Below are positions 24,901 through 36,500 of a DNA stretch of 64,000 nucleotides, piece by piece. Source of the stretch: Sphagnum magellanicum. Lineage: Eukaryota; Streptophyta; Sphagnopsida; Sphagnales; Sphagnaceae. The stretch spans positions 9,734,001-9,798,000 of the forward strand of contig CM038915.1 in NCBI GenBank assembly GCA_021904315.1, in the 5' to 3' direction. The first letter of the stretch is position 1, and each line of letters begins with the position of its first letter. Position numbers and translations under genes: made by a program. The notes below the pieces were generated by a model. The model saw only the letters and a program-made list of their open reading frames with translations. It did not search any database and was not told the origin of the DNA.

Positions 24901-27900
24901 AGCTCGCTCTCTGTGTTTGCATTGCATCCACTGTATCTTCGCCTCCAAAGGCTTTCAGATCACATCCCAGATGATATCAAGGTATAACTTGTATAAACCT
25001 CAAGCTCAAGAGGAATTTTGATGGGCAGAGCTATGTGGATCTAGATTGCTCCTTCTAACTTTTTTCTGATTGTTGGTGCTCTGATAAGCTTATCTTATGA
25101 ACTAAATTTTTTTTCTTTGAGCTTTTTCCCCCCTTTTTTTGGGGTTTCTCCTTAGCTCTTGGAGGCTTCAACTTTAGGTCATTTGGCACCTACCTCATTG
25201 TCATCTTACTTTCCTCTGGGTTTTTTGATGAGTTGGGCAATAGAATTTTGCTGCCCAATTCCAATTTTCACTCCACCCAAAAATTCACACATTTGTTTCT
25301 TTTCTCTTTTGAGTTTGGGAATGCTTGAACTGTGCAATAGGATGAGTGTCAAAGAAATCCATTCTTGCTTGTTGGTTGAATGCATTAGGGTTAATCGCAC
25401 AACATGTGCCAATAAGGCCACTTGTGGCACGCTCCACTCCACATTCAAAACCAATAACTTAGTTGTTTGTTTGTTTACCTCGTCTGTAGGAGGAGATTGA
25501 AAACTTTCGACAAAAATTGGATCTCAAGGTGTGTTATGTCACCTAGATATTCTTGGAATGTGAAACATTAGCAATTAGGATTAGAAGGTTTAGGGTAGGG
25601 AAGTGTAATGCCCATATAAACCCACCTCAATATGTGGTCAGTCAGTCTCACAAATTATGTTTTGAGCATAATTTGTTTTAATGCACATTGATGGCTTGGG
25701 ATTATAGATTTTTTTGACAATGTGCAATACTAGTGCGAGGAGGTGCAATTATACGTACACCCTTTTATCTCCAAACATTTCACTGTTGTTGGGCTCAGGA
25801 TGTGGATTATGAGGCTACCCTCAAAGCAAAGTTGGAGATTGCAAAAAAGATGTTCCACTTGGAGAAGGATAAAGTTCTTAATTCACCATCTTTCAAGCAA
25901 TATTTTGAGGAAAATAAGGTACTCTATTTCTCCATGAAGGTGTTGTGATTGACTTGTTATTCAACACAAACAGAAATAAAATTTTAAATATATATTATAT
26001 GGATTCTTAGTTGCTGATCTATTCTTCATGTGTTGCATGTGGTGCAGGAGTGGTTGAAACCATATGCTGCATTCTGCTTCTTGCGTGATCTTTTTGGCAC
26101 TGCAGACCACTCTCAATGGGGTGGCTATTCTGAATTCACTTGGCAAAAGGTGTGATGGGTTCACTTCAACTTCAAAGATTCCCACCATCATCCCATCAAC
26201 ATATATATTATGTAAATTGTCGCTCATGAGAGAGATCCTGCCCTTCACCCTAAGCTTTTTAATGTCAGTTACTCTTTCAAATGCATGCAACAAGCACATA
26301 GAAACATCATGAGGTCTAACAAATAATCTACAAAGTTCCTAATGATGTGGTAGAATCTTTCAGTGCCGATTATGTCAGATAATGAGGCATTAGTTAGATT
26401 CAACTCACAACCATTTGTTACTTGGCGAGGTCCTCCCCATGGCCATACATTACCTAATACATAACACGGGCATTGTAAATGCTTTGTAAACACAATCTAC
26501 TCTTTTGTGTAGTATCCCAATCAATGAAAGGTGATGAAGGTCTTACTCTTTCTGGGTGACTGATACGGCTATGATTGCACTCATTGTCATATTACCTTCA
26601 AATTGTGGTTGTGGAGATTTGAAATTTCTTTACAATTTCATACATATATTAAATTATCATGACCAAAAGTATTCCCAATGGGCACAATGCTACGACAAAC
26701 TATTAATAAGACATGCCTAAACATTAGTATATCGTACAATTTGTATTGTTTGATCTTAGACAATGTGCAGTTGGGGGATGCACTGTGTGCAATACTAAAG
26801 GCCTCTTATTTGTTGTCGTACAGGTGGAGAAGCTTGTGTCACCGAATTCAGATTACTATGATGCCATTGCTTTCACATACTATCTACAGTTTCACCTGCA
26901 TTCTCAAGTATATACAAAGCCATCTCCTTGTTAGGGTGATGGAGTTTCATGGGTTGGGTTGTTGTTTCTCATGCTTTGACATTTTGTTTCAACTCATTGA
27001 ACTAGATTGATGTTTGAGTTTGCTAATATGCCCAAGAGAAGCACTCCAAACCATATATGGAATTCTTATTGAATACAACTTAACCTATCCTAAGTGAAAA
27101 AAAACAACACTTGGATTTGCGTCAGAGTTGCAATATTGTGTTTCATCATGACTTGGAGAAAAAAACATATCTTTCGGTGTTCAGAGGATTCTCACCACAA
27201 AGGTATTTTGATTATGGTACCCTTGTTTGATTTTTTTTTTGTATTGGGAATTGTGTAGCTAACGGAGGTAGCTGAATATGCACAAGAGAACCGGGTTGTG
27301 CTGAAAGGAGACTTGCCAATTGGAGTAGACCCACATAGTGTGGATACATGGCAGTTTCCTTCTTTATTCCGAATGAATACATCCACTGGTGCACCCCCTG
27401 ACTATTTTGACATGAATGGACAGAATTGGGGCTTTCCCACCTACAACTGGGAAGAGATGGCCAAAGATAACTTTGGCTGGTGGCGAGCCCGCCTCAACCA
27501 GGTTTGCATGAAGTAATGTAGCATTGTTTTTCTTTACAAACTCCCCTCTAAGTGTAAACCAATGTTGGGCAGGTATTAGAATCCCATTCAGAAACAGTCC
27601 AGGGTTCAGACTGGGTCTTTGTTCTTTCCCACAACCCTGACAGAGGTCATTTATTGAAAGAACGGGTGGCTGCAGGCAGGAACCAACAGATGTCTGAATG
27701 TGAAACTAGATTTGACTGTTATCATGTAGGTCAGGCTAGAAACATTTCAAGTAATTTTGCTTGAACATTTCATTGCTTTGTGACTTACATTTTTGTGTGT
27801 ATGTGCACAGCTGGCAAAGTACTTCAGTGCATACAGGATAGACCATGTGTTGGGATTCTTCCGAATTTGGGAGTTACCTCATCATTCTGTCACTGGGCTT

Positions 27901-30855
27901 ATGGGACATTTCCGACCATCAATTCCCCTTAGCACTGTAAGTCATCAAGAGTTTGTTCAATGCATTCTCACAAATCAACAATCAGCTCTATTATCAGTTA
28001 GTGTGTTGTATGATGATGTCCACATATTGTTGTCATTCCTTCTTGCAGACTTGTGTGATTCTTTCTTTGCCAATGGCCAATTCATCATTTGATTACACTT
28101 TGTTGCATAAACCATTGGAATTTGTTTTTCCCAACATTTTGCAGGAAGAACTAGAGTGGGAAGGTGTTTGGGATTTCAATCGCTTGAGCCTCCCTTATGT
28201 CCGTTGTCACATCCTTCAGCAAAAGTTTGGTGATCGGTGGCAAGAGATTGCTTCAAAGTACTTTTATGAGTATGAGCACTTATGCTATCAGGCAAGTATA
28301 CCACCTTTCCTACTGTTATGTATTATGTAACAGATATTGGGACAACCAGGAGTGGCAGGTGGCTGCAAGTCAAGTCTGACCAATGCCCATTATCTGACAT
28401 AATTGGCACTTGAAAGAGATTCTGCCACTTTCATTAGGAACTTTGTAGACCATTTGGTAGACTTCACAATGTTCTAATTGGCACCACTCACATGTATTTG
28501 AATGAACAGTTAACACTACGGAGCTTTGGGTTAAGAGCAGAATCTCTCCTGAGTGACAATTATGTAATGAGAATTTGCTAGGATTTGTATGCATTCTAGG
28601 GCTGAGGCCAATCATAGTGGCAGCTGATTGAGATGGTGATGTACTAAATCATTGTTTTTGAAGCAATTTTGTGTACAACCCATTTGGGTTATGGGATAAA
28701 TTGATGATTTGTTGCTGCTTGGCATTCAAGCAGTTTAAGGAGGAGTACAATACAGAGAAGAAGATTCTAGCAGCGATCAAGCCAAGCGAGGGATCACCTG
28801 ATTGGGTTGTCCGTGAATCTGAAGAGATCAAGGCTGGGCTATTTGATCTCTTACATGTGAGTTTTCATGCAAAAGAAATTGCATGGTTCTCTTTCATTCC
28901 TGGCTTATTATCAATCCCAGAGAGTAAAACATGTTGATGATAAGCTCTCTGGGTTTTGATTTCCAGGAGGTTGTGCTAATGAGAGATACAGAAGATCCTA
29001 CCAAATTCTACCCACGCTTCAACCTTGATCAGACAATAAGCTTTTCTGAGCTCGATGACCATAAGTAAGTAGCAACATCTCCACTCACTTTGCTAGGCTT
29101 TTTTCCCTGTGGCATTCTGTTGTCTCACCATTTTTCCTAAATAAGCTTGAAATGGAAGGTCATTCATTTGGTGAGTGATAATTTTTACTCACCTAAGTTG
29201 CTAACAATCAAGTGGGGTTTATTGCAAGCTCTGCAGTAAGGCAGTGTTGAGGAGATTGTATCACAATTACTACTTCCAACGGCAGGAACAATTATGGCGT
29301 GAAAATGCTTTGAAGACTTTACCAGCTTTGATGAAATCTTCTGACATGTTAGCCTGTGGAGAGGATCTTGGAATGGTCCCTGATTGTGTGCGACCGGTGT
29401 GTTGATCTCCCACTTCTTTAGCTGCCTTCCAATGTCAACCACATCTCCTCCTTGATGACCTAACTACCTACATATGCTTCACACATGGTCTCTTAGGTGT
29501 AGTCTGGAGGAGCAATGGCATATTCCAGATAGCGCAGGATTCTCTGTCTGCAACTCTGGAAACTCCTTTTGAAGTTGCTAGTTACAAACTGACAACAACA
29601 ATGTTGCATCCATACTGATAACAAAACAGGAGTTTGGCAGTTTTGAGGAGGAGCTGTTTACCATGGGTTTTGGTATTTGATATCTTGTCTCACAGCAAGA
29701 TAGACAGCTGATACTTGATCTGAGTCTCTCCTCACAGGTCTTGAATGAGCTAGGATTATTGGGCTTGAGGATTCAGCGATACCCCAGTGCACCAGGTCAA
29801 GAATTTGGTGATCCAGCAGAGTATAACTACATGGTGGTGAGCAATTTTTCTCCCTTTCTGATGCTGTTTCCACCTAAATCAATGACAAACATAATTTACC
29901 CACTCACCCTTTTCCTTGTGAACTTCCCTGCTTCCTGGTTTTGGTGAAACCAAAAGCAGTTTTAGTCACATCTTGGATGTCCATCCTTTTCTAGGTATGT
30001 GCACCATCATGCCACGATTCGTCCACGATGCGGGCATGGTGGGAGGAAGATGAAGGCAGGAGATCACGGTTTTTCAAGAACACATTGGGCTTTAGTGAAC
30101 CACCTCCTGCCACTTGCGATCCACGCATTGCTCATATCATTATACAACAGCACCTGGAGGCTCCATCAATCTGGGCAATTTTCCCCATTCAGGTTTGTTT
30201 CTTTCTCCTTGCTTGTTGTGCAAGAAGGAGCTCAATCTGAGTTCCTAATGAAAGAAACTGGGAATTAGTTTCCATCACTCTTTCTTGGGATTCCAGTCCA
30301 ACTGTAGTGTGTTGGTCAGTGACAATGAACAAAGGAAGATAGTATACACACCAACATGACTAGCATACTCTTTATGTTTTTACATCTTATGTGGTTGAGC
30401 CTTCTATACCAGGATCTCTTGGCACTGAAAGAGGATTACACAAAACGACCTGCAAGAGAAGAGATCATCAATGATCCTACAAACCCCAGACACTATTGGC
30501 GCTTCAGTATGTTTCCTTTTCCAGGATTTCTTTGCACAAGCATGTGTGTTTTCTATTGTATGTGTTCATACATTTGCAAGTTCTCTAGCATGTTCAATGT
30601 TTTTTCCTTCCTAACTGCATCATTTTAGATCAGAAGTGAATGTAGCCCAAATTGTGTGTGCCACAATCAGTATACAGATTGTATTCTCTGTTATTGTTTT
30701 GCAAATGCTAATGGTCATAGTTTTGCATATACGCAGGACTGCACATTCCAATGGAGGCAATTTTGGGAGATGAAGAATACCTGAAAATTGTGAGGGAGCT
30801 TGTGCTGAGCAGTGGCCGCGCCTCACTGAAAGATGTGGAAGCAACTATTGGATAA
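21936..30855 (+). CDS. DPE2: 4-alpha-glucanotransferase DPE2 (disproportionating enzyme 2), 20 exons
   Basis: This cytosolic GH77 enzyme moves a glucosyl unit of maltose to a glucan acceptor and releases glucose, a step in starch breakdown at night. Exons: 21936-22421, 22907-23069, 23498-23553, 23854-24114, 24382-24578, 24903-24981, 25490-25528, 25799-25918, 26048-26149, 26824-26907, 27259-27501, 27811-27936, 28145-28291, 28734-28856, 28967-29064, 29237-29396, 29738-29836, 29995-30192, 30413-30506, 30737-30855. All phases agree and give about 997 residues (Arabidopsis about 955). Two CBM20 starch-binding domains (about 58-160 and 219-320) precede the GH77 domain (from about 323). Expected catalytic residues are visible: Asp621 in YRIDHVLGFF, Glu817 in CGEDLG, Asp869 in PSCHD. 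The start is the first ATG in the open frame; an acidic, Asn-rich stretch follows it. No transit peptide is evident. Intron 13 begins GC. Confidence 0.95.
26205..26435 (+). repeat. Intron 9 arm of an inverted repeat in DPE2
   Basis: This arm matches the reverse complement of 28340-28570 over roughly 230 bp, with shared blocks such as CTACAAAGTTCCTAATGA and TTATGTCAGATAATG. It lies wholly within intron 9 (26150-26823). The two arms are diverged, so they are probably old insertions of one dispersed element in opposite orientation. Confidence 0.75.
28292..28733 (+). other. DPE2 intron 13, GC-AG type
   Basis: The intron begins GCAAGT and ends CAAGCAG. Only this donor keeps the frame between CYQ and FKEEYNTEKK, which are collinear with other DPE2 proteins. 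The alternative GT four bases on would shift the frame. GC-AG introns are a known minor class. Confidence 0.85.
28340..28570 (-). repeat. Intron 13 arm of an inverted repeat in DPE2
   Basis: This is the partner of 26205-26435 in opposite orientation, inside intron 13. The two arms enclose exons 10 to 13. Confidence 0.75.
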
Positions 30856-30856
30856 T

Positions 30857-31190
30857 GGTTTTTGAGACAGAAATCTGTTTGTGAGGAAAGCCACAAGAGC
30901 AATAATGTTTAGCTGCCTCATGAAGACAATAATGGACTGAAAACTGGTGCTAGAACAGAGCGTGAATCACAGTGACAGCAGCAGCAGCAGCAGCAGTTTA
31001 TTTGACCCTGTTGAAGGTGAGGAAGGAAAGGCCTGTCGGATTGAGTTTTGAAAGAGAGAGATGTTTTTGAGGAGAGCAACAAGAGCAACATTTAGCTCCC
31101 CTCATGAATACAATAATGAACAGAAACTGACGTCGGTAAAGAGCATGGATCACAGCAGCAGCAGTAGTCTGTATGATCTTGTTAACTTTT
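30857..31190 (+). repeat. Tandem duplication in DPE2 3' region, with CAG repeats
   Basis: Bases about 30857-31020 and 31045-31190 share the order GAGGA, AAGAGCAA, TTTAGCT, CTCATGAA, ACAATAATG, GGATCACAG / GAATCACAG, a CAG run, and GA(T/C)C(T/C)TGTT. The first copy has (CAG)7 at about 30976-30996; the second has a shorter CAG run. It lies just after the stop codon, so probably within the 3' UTR. Confidence 0.75.
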
Positions 31191-32000
31191 TGTTTGTCTT
31201 ACAGCAGCATAAAAAACTTTGTAGATTTGTTGCAGAGATGTATCCTAGTAGCTCATCGAGTGTCACAAAATGACAATCTGTTGTGTCCTTAGGTTCTGAA
31301 TCATATTCCATGGGAAAGAATGCAGGGTGAATCTGTGCAATTCTTGGAGAATCAAGAACTGCTACACATATGAAAGAAAGGAAGAAAGAAAACCTTGAAA
31401 TGAAAATAATTAAAAGGAGGGTGGGCATTTCGAAAACCACTCCCACCTCCAATATTTCACTGTCCCTTCCAAAATCCAGAAGGCCCTGTTGTGATTTTTA
31501 AAAACTCTTTTTCAATTCTTTTTCACTATTTTTTCTTCTTCTTTTTGAAAATTACGTAAAGCACTGCCTGGATTTTTCATTTGTATTTTCAGCTCCCTTA
31601 CCTGCTTGAAGAAACCTGTTTTCAGCAAGTGGGATCTTCTGCGGTGAAAGGTACCAGCAAGGCTGTACTAGGATCTTCTGACCACCAGAAGGTACTAGCC
31701 AGCCGGTCACTATTTCTACAAATTGAAAAAATGCCAGGCTGTCCTTGGATCTTCTGACCACCCGAAGGTCACCATTTCTAAAAAGTGAAAAAATGCCAGC
31801 TCTGCTTTACATAGGAAAATGACTTGAATACATGCCCTTTTGTGATTTTCGACATGTTCCCTCGGCCTTGGGCACAGATCTCAAATCATGGAAGGGCCAA
31901 TCTCCTATACTTAATTCAGTAATGTCAAAAACATTGCAATTTTATTTATGAATCTTCTAAAGAATATCCAAATTTTTGAAGGAGCTCAATAGGTAGGGTG
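31191..32000. other. Region downstream of DPE2; short tandem duplication
   Basis: No gene seen. A roughly 75-bp unit containing GGATCTTCTGACCACC and GAAAAAATGCCAG occurs twice between about 31670 and 31800. Its first block is also seen near 31630. Confidence 0.5.
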
Positions 32001-32100
32001 TTCTTTGCAAGGGGCCATCACCCCAGGCCAAAAATGGTGACGAACTCTTTTGGGAAGAGAAATTTCATGCAGCCAATGGGAAGGCCGAAGCATGCACTCA
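31980..32100 (+). repeat. Dispersed repeat, possible tRNA-derived SINE
   Basis: GAGCTCAATAGG at about 31982-31993 fits the pol III A-box consensus with two mismatches. A weak B-box-like stretch (about 32036-32048) follows some 55 bp later. Bases 32015-32095 match the reverse complement of 2310-2385. The order of blocks suggests a SINE-like family, but the B-box is poor and no tail was seen. Confidence 0.4.
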
Positions 32101-32202
32101 AGGTGCCTTGAATTTCTTAGAACCCTAGTTTGTCTTGGGTCGAAAAACCGAAGAAGTAGGTCGAAAATTGAGTGGTATGTAGGAGAAACCCTAAAATCCA
32201 AG

Positions 32203-33503
32203 ATGGGAGGATCAAGAGGCAATCCGGTTTTGCTCCAAAATTTCCGATCTTCTGCCACCAATGCTGCAGTTGCAATGGCGCAGCAAGGAACGGGCTACTT
32301 GCAGTCGATGTTGACACCGTATCTACAACTGCTGGCTCGTTCAACAACTCTCTTGTCGGGCAAGGCAGCAATTGGTAAGGATGCGATCTACATCGCTAGA
32401 CAATAGACTGCTAGTGTCGCAAACCAGAAAATGGAAGACGCGCAGGAGGCTATGAAGAAATGTTTTTGAAGAGTGCGCAAGAGAAGGCGAGCCAAGGCGC
32501 GCAACTATCGAAAGCCTATTTGCAAGACGTTGGGGATTCTATCTTTGGCACTGTGACCTCAACTGTGCAAACAACGATGGAGATTGGCACCAACTTTGTG
32601 TAGGCCGCCATCGCCGTGAAGGATGTTGTGGCTGCATCGACATACCAAGCCGTAGATGCCACTGTGAGCACCGGCTATGCCGTCGCTGAGCAGCTTGCAG
32701 TCGCCAAGAACACGAAAGTACAGATCGCATCGGATACTTGTGTTGCAGCCGCACATAAACTGGAAGAGGCAACAAGCCTTGCAATCGATCAGGTACAAGC
32801 TGCATACGACACGACTATTCAGATTGGGCAATTGGCATACAACATAGCTGTAGAAAGATCAGCGCATGCCTATGACTATGCTACAAGTACAGTGAAGATC
32901 GCTACAACTGCAAAGGACGCCACACTTCGCTCAGCTTTTGACAATTTCAACGTTGTTGCAGACAAAGCTATGGTTGCTAAAGACACGACAATGGAAGTTG
33001 TAGCAGATGCCTGCAGACTTGCAGCAGACAAGGCTACATCAACAAAAGCCACGACTGCAATCGGGGCAATCGGCTTCCCAAATTGCGGTAGATACCATCA
33101 CGCAACCTTACAATTACGCAACAGGCAGCGTTGTTGTTGAGAAAGCGATGATTGCCATGGACATGATAGTGCAAGTTGAGGCGAATAGCTATACCCTTGT
33201 AGCAAACAAGGCCGCAGCTGCTGAGGAGGCAGCCGTCCAAAGCGAGCAATTCGCTTACCAAACCGTCGCACGGAATGTCGGGCAAGCTGACGAGTACGCT
33301 GTCGACACAGGCAACAGAACCGCGGAAAAAACTGCCTCAACGAAGCACAGTATGCGACAAAAGCCAAAAACACCATGGTGAGTACTGTGAACGATGCTGC
33401 ACCTTCAACAACTCAACAGAAGAAGAGTGCAAATCTCAGTGCACAGGCTAGTCAATCCATGCGACAAACAAGAAATGCGGCAACCGTGAATCAATCCATG
33501 TGA
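32203..33503 (+). pseudogene. Broken Ala/Thr-rich helical-repeat protein (LEA- or perilipin-like)
   Basis: An ATG at 32203 opens a frame (MGGSRGNPVLLQNFRSSA) that stops at 32404-32406. Protein-like sequence continues past that stop and then in other frames: 32460 onward (with TAG at 32601-32603) to about 33055, then a second frame to about 33320, then a third to the stop at 33501-33503. The text is rich in Ala, Val, Thr and Lys, with recurring units such as AVAKNT, VAKDTT, TAKDAT and VADKA, as in amphipathic repeat helices of LEA group 3 or lipid-droplet proteins. At least three frameshifts and two stops mean it is dead. No introns are visible, so a processed copy is possible. The exact family is uncertain. 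Confidence 0.6.
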
Positions 33504-36500
33504 CGGACAGGAAATGTGGTAGCCATGAGATCCAAGGAAGGGAAAAACTAGGTTAAGACAGTGTGTGCAGCAGACATCGCAGAGGTGGTAGGTCAGTTGT
33601 GTTTGGTGATCAAAGATTTGGTTACCACTGGAATGTCGGTGCTTGAGACTGTGCAGCTGTTGAATGTTGTGGGGTTGAAGGTCACCGATGTGGTGGTGTT
33701 GATATACAGAGAACAAGGAGGACCCAAACCTTACAGAAGCTTAGACTATAGCTTAATGCCACTCTCAAGCTTAATTACATCATAGATGTCCTGGTGAGGC
33801 ATGGGAAAGTCACATATAGTTTTCTTTGCAGAGAATCATGTATGAGTGCAAAATGGGAAGACTCTCAATGATGGAAAATTCTAGTTCCAAGAGTCTTCCA
33901 AGCCAGAGAATTTCATATGGGTACGAACAGAGCGGCATTATCACAGAATCCATAAAACTTGCTCCAGAAAGACTGAACAAAAGTGTCATGAATTTTCCTG
34001 CATCATTTTAGGGTTTCTTAATAATCCCATTGTTTTCATGCACTACTCATGTTGCATTTGATTTGTGTGAAGTCCCCCAAGACTTTGTGATGTATTCGAA
34101 AAGAACCCATTCACGGACTATTGCTACTAGTGTCAATGATGCAGGCATAAAAATTAACTGGTACAAGATTCAATCACATGTGGCCACTAGGAGTGTCATC
34201 CAAGTAGCAGCTAACCAGCATCATAGCTCATCGTCTACATAGAAAAACTTATATGATATCAAAGGAAGCTCGAAGATCTCCATGTATGAAGAATTTGGGG
34301 ATTGGTAACAAATAAATTCTTGGTGATCTCTTGTTGATGAAAGAAACAAACAAACTTGGAGCAATACAACAAATTTGTGATCTTTATGGCTTAGGAGCAT
34401 TGTTAGGTCCATGAATGATGATCAATTTGCATATTATATACTTGGGTTTTGCGTTGCTTTGCATTACTAGTGATGATCGATTGACACAAGGTCAAAATAT
34501 TAATAGATTAAAATTTATTGAAATAAATTGTTTAAGAGATAATTAGCTACCAAAAAATTGGTAATCCATGATCATATAGATTGCCCATGAAATTTTTTTT
34601 TTTTTCATTAATTTTAAAATATGAAATTTCATTTTCATTTACTATAACACTAATATTTTTAACATCTATGATGTCCTTTTTGATGTTTTTCATTATTTAA
34701 AAAATAAATTTCTGAGGGCATTTCTAATGTCTCCCAATGTCCTTCCTATGCTTCTTAACAATCCTTGATTTATAAAATACATTAATATAAAATATATAAA
34801 TATAAAATATTTTCAACTTTAAAGCCCACAACATCCCCTATGTATTTCTCAATGTCCTCTAACATTATATCCAATGCCTTCAATGTTTTGATGCCTTCTA
34901 TTGCTTGAAAAAAGAAAATTTTCATGTTCAACTTAACACCTTTGGTGTTTCCAACGTGCCTTTTCAACATGCCTTTAGGTCATTCTCAAACCAAAACATT
35001 GCACTGATTTGAATTTTGACTAATTAGGATGTTTAGATTTAAAAACATTTCTTAAATTGACATCCTATTTTGGGACCTTTTAAAAACTTAGCCTAAAAGC
35101 AAGCATAATGGTTTAAAAGTTCAATTTTTTTTTGAAATGATGGGTCGAATCTTGATTAATTCTAAATGTGATCAAAGTTGAAAGGGTCAATATAATTCAA
35201 TTGATGTGAAAAGAGAAAATAATTAGAAGGAGAAAAAATTGTTTACACATTTTAATGAAAGGGTGGTTAGAAGGGACAAAATAAAATGTCCAGCCACCAA
35301 GTCTTGTGTGGAGGTGATATTAAAAGATTGTCAAATGCCACTTTCCATTAAATATTAATGAATCTGATGTTTAAAATGAGTTCATAAATCTAACTAATTT
35401 CATAAACATGACATTCATAAAAATAATGTAAACTTGTCAACTTTGATCAAATGTTTTGATGGATATATCATTTTCACTGTTGATTTGAATATCTTTTAAG
35501 TTTTGATTTTAAAAGTATCCACTAAAATATTACAAAAAATTTGAAATTTAATGCTTTTATGTTTCCATATGCGATTTACTTAATAAAAATGATTAATGTA
35601 AAATTATTATATTACTATTAATTTTGATTTAAATAATGATTAAATTTAAAATACCAGAAAAATGGTTATTAAAAAATCTTGATAAATCAGTTTTTAAACT
35701 ATAATTATAATGAAGTTGATTTATTTGTAAATTTGATTTTCAATACAAACCAAAAGCTACCAACATGCTAAATTTATTGTTACCACTTGTTGGAATTATG
35801 AACATTATGAAAATTAATCAATATCAAATCTAATTAAAAAAATTATGAATGTAGAAAATGGTTTAATGGTTTGAAATACACCAAGACATGTTATTCTTTT
35901 CATTTAGAACAAAATGTTAAAATTAAAAATATCTAAGACAATTTGCAATCGTGATGTATAGATTGAAAACTTTAATCATAATTTTATATTCATCTTTCAA
36001 ACAAAATAATGTAATATTTAATAGGGTAACCCTAAACTTTAAAATGTCATTGTTGAATGAAAAGATGAAAAAAAATGCACTTGAATGTGAATCATGCACT
36101 CCTAAATAATAACACACAAAAAAGAATTTCAAACTTTTCAAAACCTTGGTGTGATACAAAAATGAGAATAGGCTGAAAAACATTTGATTTATTATTAACA
36201 TGCAATTGATTTAACTAAAATATTAAATCTTTGAATAACATAAAATTTGAAATCAAAAGTTATATTTTGAACATGTTTCAAAACTACATTATAAAATGGG
36301 AAATTTTTATGACTAATTTTATTTTTAAATCAATTCTTATAGTTTTTCAAGTTTTGCCCAGTTCAATTGCAACCAATTTGCAAGTATTGATGATTTGCCC
36401 ACAAACTAGATCGCTTCTTTAAATCTTCTTTTTCTTTTTTCATCAATTTTTTTCCTTCTTGTAAAGCTTGTATACCAACAAGTCACTTATCCTTCATGCA

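Noticed and set aside
25159..25500. 113-codon frame inside DPE2
   Set aside because: It lies in intron 6 and overlaps the acceptor of exon 7. It has no homologue I know.
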